A stretch of DNA of 64,000 nucleotides. Source: Herpetomonas samuelpessoai (Eukaryota > Euglenozoa > Kinetoplastea > Trypanosomatida > Trypanosomatidae). The position numbers and the translations under genes are program-made. The stretch's first letter is position 1; every line of letters begins with the position of its first letter. The notes beneath the pieces were generated by a model that saw nothing but the letters and a program-made list of their open reading frames with translations, was not told the origin of the DNA and made no database searches. Below are positions 57,604-64,000 of the stretch, one piece after another. The stretch lies in assembly GCA_030849835.1 (NCBI GenBank), contig JASAOC010002057.1, positions 1 to 64,000 on the forward strand, given 5' to 3'.

Positions 57604-58788
57604 CTACATCTCTGGTGCAGCGTCCTTCTCCAGGGTCTGAATGCTGTGTGTCACAACATATGTGGCGGCCTGCACCCCTGCCCGCACGCAGCGCGCGATG
57701 TCCTCCGCGTGCCCTGCCACGTGTGCGGCGAGGTACCCACCAACAAAGGCATCCCCTGTGCCTGTGGCGAAGTGCTTGGGCGGTGGCGCATCCTCTGTGT
57801 GGCCAGCCTCCGCAGAGAGGACAGGCACCTCGCCCGACTCCCCCGCTGATGTAGCGTAGAGGACGGGTTGCCTCCCTCGCGTCATGACAATCACACGCCG
57901 GTTGGCATGTCCGTCGTACGGCATCTCCTTCGCCAGCCGCGCGACCAGCTCCGCGTCGGTGAGCTTCGCCTCAGGATCCCAGAGTAACATGGCGGCGAGG
58001 TCGGTCATCTCCTCCTCGTTACCAAAGACGATGTCCATCTTGTTGAGCAGGTCCACAAGGTCCTCTCCGAACACGTCCATGATGCTCTTAGAGGAGAGCC
58101 CGAACGCAAAGAGGGACTTGGCGCCCTCCGTAGCAGCGTCCTCTCGACGTGTGGCGGCGGCGAGGGCGAGAATCTGCCTGGCATGGAAGGGCGTCGCATA
58201 GGCATTGGAGTACACCACGGCAGCAGAGTCAAGGGCGGCCTGCACCTCCGCGGATGCCAAGAAGGTCGATGACAGCTCTGTGGCCGCGCCGAGGTTTGCC
58301 ACTAGGCTGCGGGAACACGCATGGGCCGATGGCGTCTTTCTTTCCTGCACGTCTTTCGTGCTGCTGGCGGCTCGGAGCACCTTGCATACTGCACAGATGC
58401 CCGTGGGTGCTTTGCTCGTCACCTCCAAGCACATGCGTACCCCGTCAGCCTCGGCCTGCGCCTTGAGGATCTTTCCGTTCGCGTCATCGCCCACGCAGCC
58501 AACGTAGTACACGCACGGGAGGTTGGCCTTGCCGGCACAGGTGCCTTGCTGTCGGTGTAGCAGCCATTGAGCTACGCGGGCTGTGTTGAGCCCCGCCCCG
58601 CCTGGTGCTGTGGCCGACGTGCCACTGGCCTCAAGGTGCTCAAAAACGCCTTTGAACCCGGCGTGGTAGATGAACTCCTCGTCAGGGTTCAGGTGGTGGT
58701 GCCGGAGAAAGTCCTCGTCCACTTCCACCGTGATATCGAGCAGTGGATTGCATTGGATGAAGACGTTGCGCCGGGTTGGTGGAGGCAT
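57604..58788 (-). CDS. Divergent adenosine-kinase-like PfkB sugar kinase
   Basis: A 394-residue PfkB-family protein that is a paralogue of the adenosine kinase gene upstream. It shares the adenosine-kinase start FIQCNPLLDI, the GGAGLNTARVAQW loop that binds the ribose, VGCVGDDANGKIL and KAPTGICAVC. The nucleotide-site motif is changed: where the paralogue has DTNGAGDSF this protein has FATGTGDAF, keeping the catalytic Asp346 but losing the first Asp and the GAG form. It is also about 50 residues longer through inserts, one of them at about 155-175 (Ser/Lys/Thr). It may phosphorylate a different nucleoside or have weak activity. The start is the ATG at 58786-58788 (MPPPTRRNVF); seven codons upstream is only a TTG. 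A splice signal lies near 58980. Confidence 0.85.
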   Translation of the reverse strand: MPPPTRRNVFIQCNPLLDITVEVDEDFLRHHHLNPDEEFIYHAGFKGVFEHLEASGTSATAPGGAGLNTARVAQWLLHRQQGTCAGKANLPCVYYVGCVGDDANGKILKAQAEADGVRMCLEVTSKAPTGICAVCKVLRAASSTKDVQERKTPSAHACSRSLVANLGAATELSSTFLASAEVQAALDSAAVVYSNAYATPFHARQILALAAATRREDAATEGAKSLFAFGLSSKSIMDVFGEDLVDLLNKMDIVFGNEEEMTDLAAMLLWDPEAKLTDAELVARLAKEMPYDGHANRRVIVMTRGRQPVLYATSAGESGEVPVLSAEAGHTEDAPPPKHFATGTGDAFVGGYLAAHVAGHAEDIARCVRAGVQAATYVVTHSIQTLEKDAAPEM

Positions 58789-60255
58789 GGAGAAACACGA
58801 GAAAGACAACAGGGGATGAGAGATGATAATCTGTCCGAATACCCTTTTGTTGCCGCGTTGTTTTGGTTTCTGGTTGCCTGTAAGATATTCGTATGCGTGA
58901 CAATGGTGGTCGTTGGTATAGGGATTTGGCGTTACCTCAAATCGTGCGCCAATACCTGTGAAATATGGGAATAGTACAGCTTTTCAAAAAGAGGAAAAAA
59001 AAAAAAAAGATGGACCCTGTAAGAGCAGGATACCGTTGTTCTTGGTGTTGTTGTTTTTTCGACGTGTTTTTTGGTGTGATGTTGGGCGGTGTTAGAGCCC
59101 AAGTTGGGTGTCTCGTTGCTGATCTGCGGGAGGTGAGGTTTGGGAAAGGCATGAACGAATGTGTGTGTTGCCTTCACTTGGCCAAGCAAGGGGCGATGCC
59201 CTTCTTGCTTCCCATGAAGAAAAGGAGAGTCTCGCTCCTCTCCCTCTTCTCTCGTTGCTTCTTTCCGGTTCCTTCCCCGCAGTGCCCTGGCAATCTGGCT
59301 TCAGGATAAAGGTGCTAACCTACCACAAAGCCTTCCCCAAAGCAGGGCCTCGGCTGTCGCACGGCTCCAGTGTGATCAAGTGTCTCAGCAGGACTTCTAG
59401 GGGCAAGACAAACTGAAAGACACCTCCCATCCGTTTTGGCCGCGCCGGTTAACAGAGCGACACAACGTTGTTGTTTCATTTCATCTTTTCCATTCCTTTG
59501 TTTTCTTGTTCTTGTTTTTTGGCGGTGTTCACCACGGAAAGAAAGCGACGCATTTCTTAGACTGGAGACGCGCACAGAGAGAGAAATGAAGCTTTCTTTC
59601 ACGACAGAGGCGATTCCTGGACACGATATAGCAGTGCCAATGGAGTGGTCATTCAAAAACAAAGGTCTCATCTCTCCGTTGTTTTCACACAAAGAAGGTC
59701 CGATCAAGTACTGTTAAAAAAAAAAAAAAATTACAGCTCGTGACTCAATACCGAGGCTGATCCAGCTCGGTGTGAGACTTCGCTTCTCTCCTCATGATCC
59801 AGTCTCTCTGCTCTTGTCTTTTTTATTCGCAATGTTACCACTGTAAAAAAAAAAAAAAGAGAAAAAGGGTCGGAGTGGGAGCGCATAAGAAACGCACCGC
59901 AACAGGGGCGACAGCATTCAGTCTTCACGCGGTGAATTGATTCCCGATCCTCGTGCTCGTCTGGCTAGCTGTGATTTGAAACCAGAGTAGCAGAAAGGGG
60001 AAGAGGGAAACACACAACGCGACTGAAAAGACGAGTTGGAAAGAACAAAGAAACCCAACAACGAATCGCATGCATCACCCTCTCCTCGCTTCCCGTGAGT
60101 CACGACAGCATGCTGCTCTCTTCTTCTCTTGTGCATTGGTTTGCCAAAGGAGAGGGGGGGGAAGGAGGCAGACAAGGAGGGTTGTTGTTGTCGTTGGTTT
60201 TAGTGTGTGACGGCGTGTGCGAGTGAACGCGGGCGATAGAATAAATGAGACGCTC
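58789..60255. other. Intergenic: 5' leader of the kinase paralogue and 3' UTR of adenosine kinase
   Basis: An A-rich run at 58986-59010 with AG at 58980-58981 is the likely splice signal (leader about 191 nt). A15 and A14 runs lie at about 59716-59730 and 59845-59858. There is no gene in the remainder. Confidence 0.55.
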
Positions 60256-61293
60256 TCAAATAGTGATGTCAGGCTTGTCAGGGTAGGTGCACCCGTCGTG
60301 CTGGATGACCACACCAGCGGCGTAGTGGCCCACCTCACAGCAGCGCTCAATCGGCTTGCCCTGGGCAAGAGCCGCGAGGAAGCCGCCCACGAAGCTGTCG
60401 CCCGCACCGTTGGTGTCGACAATCTTCTCTTGCGGGATGGCCGGCACGGGAACGGCGCCAGACTTGCCGGACTTGGTGGCGTAGACGGTCTGCTCGCTGC
60501 CCTGGGTAAAGACAACGAGGCGGTCGGCGCTTCCGCTGTAGGGCAGCTCCGCCGCCGCGCGCTTGGCGATCTCCGCGACGTCCTCGGTGTCCCAGCCCTT
60601 GACCTTGGCGAGGGTCTTGGCCTCGTCCTCGTTGGAGAAGATGGTGTCGATGTAGGGGCACACCTGGTTGAAGCGCTCCTCAAAGAACTGCAGAATGAAC
60701 GGGGCGGAGAGGTTCATCATGAAGTTGCCGCCAGGCGTCGCGCGGGCGGCCTCGGCCACGGCCATGACGTGGTTGATGTCGACAGTCAAGGTAAAGCCCG
60801 TGAGGTAGTACAGCTTTGCCTCCTCGAGTGCCTTGACGACCTCGGAGCTCTTCATGTGGTCCGCGGAGAGGCAGTTGGCCGCCGCGAGGTTCGCCACCAG
60901 AGAACGCTCCTTGCCCACAATGCAGACGGCGCAGGAGCCCGTTGGCGCCTTGGTCGTCTTCTCCAGGATCATGTGTACCCCATCTTTCTCGGCGGCATCG
61001 TTGAGGATCTTGCCGTACTTGTCGTCGGCGACGCAGCCAACGTAGGAGACGAAGGAGCCCTTGGGGGCCTGCGCCAGCCACTGAGCGACGCGCGCGGTGT
61101 TGAGGCCGGAGCCGCCTGGGACGTAGCTCATGCCGGGCTGCTGCTCCAGGTCACCGTAGATGCCCATCTGCTCCTCAGTCACAAGAGACGCGGCACCCTT
61201 CTCCACCTTGTACTTGGCGAGGAATTCCTCGTTGACAGGCGCGGAGATGTCCAGCAGCGGGTTGCACTGCGTGTAGAGCTTGGGCAGGGACAT
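60256..61293 (-). CDS. AK: Adenosine kinase
   Basis: A 345-residue adenosine kinase (EC 2.7.1.20), the usual length for trypanosomatid enzymes. It turns adenosine into AMP with ATP, a main step of purine salvage in parasites that cannot make purines. Family marks: CNPLLDISAPV at the N-terminus, PGGSGLNTARVAQW (59-72) which binds the ribose, VGCVADDKYGKIL, APTGSCAVC, NEDEAKTLAKV, and DTNGAGDSFVGGF with the catalytic Asp299. The start is the ATG at 61291-61293 (MSLPKLYTQCNPLLD); the frame upstream has extra codons but they fall in the splice-signal region. A purine run at 61306-61331 with AG at 61303-61304 leaves a leader of about 9 nt. A divergent copy lies next downstream in the unit. Confidence 0.97.
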   Translation of the reverse strand: MSLPKLYTQCNPLLDISAPVNEEFLAKYKVEKGAASLVTEEQMGIYGDLEQQPGMSYVPGGSGLNTARVAQWLAQAPKGSFVSYVGCVADDKYGKILNDAAEKDGVHMILEKTTKAPTGSCAVCIVGKERSLVANLAAANCLSADHMKSSEVVKALEEAKLYYLTGFTLTVDINHVMAVAEAARATPGGNFMMNLSAPFILQFFEERFNQVCPYIDTIFSNEDEAKTLAKVKGWDTEDVAEIAKRAAAELPYSGSADRLVVFTQGSEQTVYATKSGKSGAVPVPAIPQEKIVDTNGAGDSFVGGFLAALAQGKPIERCCEVGHYAAGVVIQHDGCTYPDKPDITI

Positions 61294-62101
61294 GGTGAAA
61301 GGCTGTGAAAGAGAACGGGAGAAGAAACGGTACGAGTTGTCGGTGGGGGCAACGAAGAAGCACGGGGTGTGGCGGAGAGTAGGGAATCGAAAACGAGAAA
61401 GTAACGTTGGACGTGGAATTTTCTTTGTAAAAAGAGGTACCATTCGTGTGGCAGTGTCCAAGTGGTGTCCATTGCAGACGTGCGCAGACACACACGCACA
61501 CAGAGTGAAAAACGTAAGGAGAAGTTGTGATTTCAGTGTTTTACGTTGAACATTGGAGCCATCTGCTGCTCCTTCAGTGTGCGTGATTTCAACGGTCATG
61601 CTTTGTCTGAGGTGCTTTCAGGCTCTACCCCTTCCGATATCTCCTCCGGGTAACAGACGCGCGCGCACACACACGCACAGACGACACCCACCCACCATCC
61701 CTTGCTTCTAGGAAGTCAAGGAAGATGCAGGGTCGTGAAGGGAAAAGGAACGGACTCGTCTGTTACGCGCAACTGGAATGGGCAGAGGGTAACGCGTCCT
61801 TGCGCCACAGCACCAGTGACTATTTGCCGCGCCATGACGCCACTCTTCAGATACGAGGTTCCCTTCATTCCGCTTGGGTACTTTGTCTTACGTTTTTCCC
61901 GTTTTCGTTTTCGTTGTTACTGTTGGCTCGTTGCTGTTGTTTTCGAATGTGGGAACACAACCAATCGGAGACATGAAGAGCATACTTCTCTCGGTCCGTA
62001 GACGATGCCACCAGAATGAGTGTGAAATGAATGCTGGAACGCAACAAGCATACCTGCGGTAATCAAGGAAGAGAAAGGAGCCATTAATGTTGTCGAATTT
62101 T

Positions 62102-62122
62102 CACACACACACACACACACAC
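62102..62122 (+). repeat. CA dinucleotide microsatellite
   Basis: About ten CA units, read as UG repeats in the transcript. Confidence 0.85.
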
Positions 62123-62297
62123 TTTGTGCTGCAGGGTGAGGAACAACACAATAAAGATCAGCCACAGTTTTCTGGGAAGGAGGCGACGCGCCTTTTTTTT
62201 TTTCCTTCTCTTCTGGTACAGCTGATGTTGGAGGCTCTCAAGAAAAAAATGCGTTGCCGCTTCAGCATGGGGCGAAGGGGCCTCTCTGTTGGGAATT

Positions 62298-62339
62298 GCC
62301 GCTGCAAGGGAATCTTGCAGCGGCGTCCTGTTGGACGCC
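62298..62339. other. Overlapping hairpin pair in the 3' UTR of the epimerase gene
   Basis: GCCGCTGCAAG (62298-62308) pairs perfectly with CTTGCAGCGGC (62314-62324) across a 5-nt loop: 11 bp, mostly G-C. GGCGTCC (62322-62328) pairs with GGACGCC (62333-62339) across a 4-nt loop: 7 bp. The two share bases 62322-62324, so the full forms exclude each other, though shortened forms could stack. They lie about 250-290 nt past the stop codon of the gene at 62586-63641. Confidence 0.65.
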
Positions 62340-62585
62340 CTCCCTCGTCCTCGGTAAAATCAGCACGCAGTCCCTGAGGAGAGTTTTACATGAAAGAAAT
62401 GGCGGTGATGCAATGCCGTCGAACCTTCCTCTCTTTCCCACCGTCGGTACGAACAGTCCCCATCCTTACGGTTGTCAGGTCGGAGGCCCATCGCATTTCC
62501 CGGCATTTTCACTCCAGAGGATGAAGGGAAAGAGAGAAGGGGGATAAGGAGTAAACGGGGGGACACAGCAGGCAAGGTTACATGC

Positions 62586-63641
62586 TCACGCGTGCGTCTG
62601 CGCAGCCTTCTCGCGCTCGAGCTTCTCCTTGAAGGCCTCCAGCGTGCGGCGAAGACCCTCCTCCACGGGCACGGTTGGCTGCCACCCGAGGACTTCCTTC
62701 GCCTTGCGGATATCCGGGCGGCGCTGCTTCGGATCGTCGGGGACGGCGGGCAGGTAGACAATCTTGGACGGCGTGTTAGGCACGAGCGCAATCGCCTTCT
62801 CCCCCATCTCCTTCACGGTGTACTCCTCGGGGTTGCCGAGATTAACGGGACCAATTTCGGTCGGGTGGAAGGCGAGGCGCCAGAAGCCCTCGACAAGGTC
62901 GTCCACGTACTGGAAGGAGCGAGTGTACTCACCGGTGCCGTAGACCGTGATGTCTTGACCGGTGAGGGCCTGGAAGATGAAGTTGGAGATGACGCGGCCA
63001 TCGTTGAAGGCCATGCGCGGGCCATAGGTGTTGAAGATACGCGCCACACGCACCTTGGTGCTGAACTGGCGATGGAAGTCAAAGCACAGGGACTCGGCAC
63101 AGCGCTTGCCCTCGTCGTAGCAGCTGCGGATGCCAGTGCAGTTGACGTGACCCCAGTAGGTCTCCACCTGCGGGCTCTCCAGCGGGTCGCCGTACACCTC
63201 GGAGGTGGACGTCACGAGGATGGGGCAATCGTGCTCGGTGGCGAGACGAAGGGCGTGGTAGGTTCCATTGACGCAGGTCATGGTGGTGCCAATGGGGTCT
63301 GCCTGGTAGGGCCCAGGGCTGGCGGGGCACGCAAGGTGAAAGACGCAAGTGTACTTCACAAAGCGCTCCGCGTGCGGCTTCGTATCGGGGGCGGTGCCGT
63401 TGAGGACGTTCACCGGCACGCCGGCGGCAACGTTGGGCGGGAACGGGTATTGCACGTCGTGCTGGACGAAGCGGAAGTGCTTCTTATCCTCCAGGAACGG
63501 CGTCAGATTGTCCAGGGAGCCTGTGTACAGGTTGTCAACCACGGTCACGTGGTAGCCCTCCTTGATGGCACGCTCTACCACGTGGCTGCCAAGGAAGCCG
63601 GCGCCACCCGTGACGAGAACGCACTTGGTGCTTGCGGACAT
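62586..63641 (-). CDS. UXS: UDP-glucuronate decarboxylase-like (UDP-xylose synthase) NAD-dependent epimerase
   Basis: A 351-residue short-chain dehydrogenase of the extended type. The NAD site TGGAGFLGSH is at 11-20, the active site has TSEVYGDP (146-153) and YDEGK (Tyr175 and Lys179), and the segments ETYWGHVNCTGIRSCYDEGKR, FDFHRQFSTKVRVARIFNTYGPRM and RSFQYVDDLVEGF match UDP-glucuronate decarboxylase, which makes UDP-xylose from UDP-glucuronate. Relatives such as dTDP-glucose dehydratase lack the YWGHVNxxGxRxCYDEGKR pattern. There is no membrane anchor like the Golgi enzyme of animals and no glycosomal C-terminal signal (ends AAQTHA), so it is probably cytosolic. UDP-xylose is reported from T. 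cruzi. The start is the ATG at 63639-63641 (MSASTKCVLVTGG); the upstream frame has no better start and includes the splice tract near 63664-63686. Confidence 0.9.
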   Translation of the reverse strand: MSASTKCVLVTGGAGFLGSHVVERAIKEGYHVTVVDNLYTGSLDNLTPFLEDKKHFRFVQHDVQYPFPPNVAAGVPVNVLNGTAPDTKPHAERFVKYTCVFHLACPASPGPYQADPIGTTMTCVNGTYHALRLATEHDCPILVTSTSEVYGDPLESPQVETYWGHVNCTGIRSCYDEGKRCAESLCFDFHRQFSTKVRVARIFNTYGPRMAFNDGRVISNFIFQALTGQDITVYGTGEYTRSFQYVDDLVEGFWRLAFHPTEIGPVNLGNPEEYTVKEMGEKAIALVPNTPSKIVYLPAVPDDPKQRRPDIRKAKEVLGWQPTVPVEEGLRRTLEAFKEKLEREKAAQTHA

Positions 63642-64000
63642 CGTAAGTATTGTTAGCTGGTAACGAAATGCGAGAGAGCAGAGAGCACGCGTTAAAGTCG
63701 GTGAATACGGAAGAGTCAAAGCGAGTCAAGCACCGGTTGTCTAATGCTGAGTATGTTAGACAGGTCCAGGAAGAAAAGAGAAAGATTAGCCCTCTTACGA
63801 ATTCACTATAAGATTTAACGGTAGTTTATGTGTGTTTTTATAGGAGTCAACGTCAGACAGTTCGAGAGCGCACAGCACCGCTTGTCTACTAACACTAAAG
63901 GTAAAGTAGAACAAGGTGTAATTCGACAGACGCAACGGAAAGCTGATCTCTCCCAGTCTGTGAGGTGTGAAGCGATGAATCCCACGGCAGTGATGCGCGT
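63642..64000. other. 5' leader of the epimerase gene and spacer to the window edge
   Basis: A purine run at 63664-63686 with AG at 63657-63658 is the likely splice signal (leader about 15 nt). I see nothing else in the last 300 bases. Confidence 0.55.

Larger units (their letters stand above)
61294..62585. other. Intergenic: 5' leader of adenosine kinase and 3' UTR of the epimerase gene
   Basis: The splice tract 61306-61331 and AG 61303-61304 lie close to the adenosine kinase ATG. A CA repeat is at 62102-62122. Two strong overlapping hairpins lie at 62298-62339 in the probable 3' UTR of the epimerase gene. No coding gene is supported. Confidence 0.6.

Noticed and set aside
58789-58809. A longer start for the adenosine-kinase paralogue, and similar longer starts for HECT and the RS-rich gene
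   Set aside because: The upstream codons are TTG or GTG, not ATG. Trypanosomatid genes start at ATG, so the first in-frame ATG was used.
60217-61308. A 363-codon plus-strand ORF opposite adenosine kinase
   Set aside because: It is an antisense shadow of a clearly functional gene. The same applies to the plus-strand frame at 62472-63656 opposite the epimerase and that at 2674-3639 opposite M32 copy 2.
1-64000. CRISPR arrays, DNA transposons, LTR or virus-like elements and bacterial-type operons
   Set aside because: No spaced direct repeats, transposase, reverse transcriptase, integrase or capsid-like frames were seen. All repeats found are microsatellites or the tandem M32 genes.

Overview
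The window reads as nuclear DNA of a trypanosomatid (Kinetoplastida). All 20 genes found lie on the minus strand, none shows an intron, and each reads as one uninterrupted ORF. The gaps are about 0.7-2.8 kb and carry the pyrimidine tracts (seen as A/G-rich runs on the plus strand) plus AG acceptors expected for spliced-leader trans-splicing. There is no strand switch, so this is part of one polycistronic unit transcribed from high to low coordinates. Coding regions are GC-rich while the gaps are rich in A and GA runs. The presence of ATG5, a mitochondrial p22/MAM33 protein and adenosine kinase in one unit matches, from memory, the gene neighbourhood on Leishmania chromosome 30 and T. brucei chromosome 6. 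The genus cannot be fixed from this window.

Layout in transcription order (right to left): UDP-glucuronate decarboxylase-like epimerase (62.6-63.6 kb); canonical adenosine kinase (60.3-61.3 kb); divergent adenosine-kinase paralogue (57.6-58.8 kb); basic low-complexity protein of unknown role (53.8-55.8 kb); UBE3C/Hul5-type HECT ubiquitin ligase (46.8-51.0 kb); helical-repeat (PPR-like) protein (42.9-45.7 kb); DUF4140/DUF4139 protein (40.3-42.1 kb); cyclin-like protein (36.8-38.5 kb); gamma-tubulin complex component (33.4-36.0 kb); RBBP4/Msi1-type WD40 protein with an acidic N-terminal extension (30.0-32.2 kb); RS-rich protein (26.8-28.5 kb); p22/MAM33 (25.1-25.8 kb); ATG5 (22.4-24.0 kb); unknown 804-residue protein (18.9-21.3 kb); ZZ-like plus RING protein (14.6-17.9 kb); PDK1-like kinase with altered motifs (11.8-13.4 kb); and a tandem array of at least four M32 metallocarboxypeptidases (1-10.6 kb), the last running off the left edge.

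These genes do not form an operon-like pathway. As usual in trypanosomatids they mix housekeeping roles: purine salvage, sugar-nucleotide supply, ubiquitin and autophagy, microtubule nucleation, chromatin, and mitochondrial RNA work. The real local structure is the M32 expansion with mosaic copies and the duplicated adenosine kinase.

The points most worth a second look are: the probable loss of the ATG12-acceptor lysine in ATG5; the LRD/DFD motif changes in the PDK1-like kinase; the altered nucleotide-site motif of the second adenosine kinase; the mosaic M32 copies; and strong hairpins in gaps, above all the overlapping pair in the probable 3' UTR of the epimerase gene. I saw no tRNA, rRNA, CRISPR array, DNA transposon or virus-derived element.
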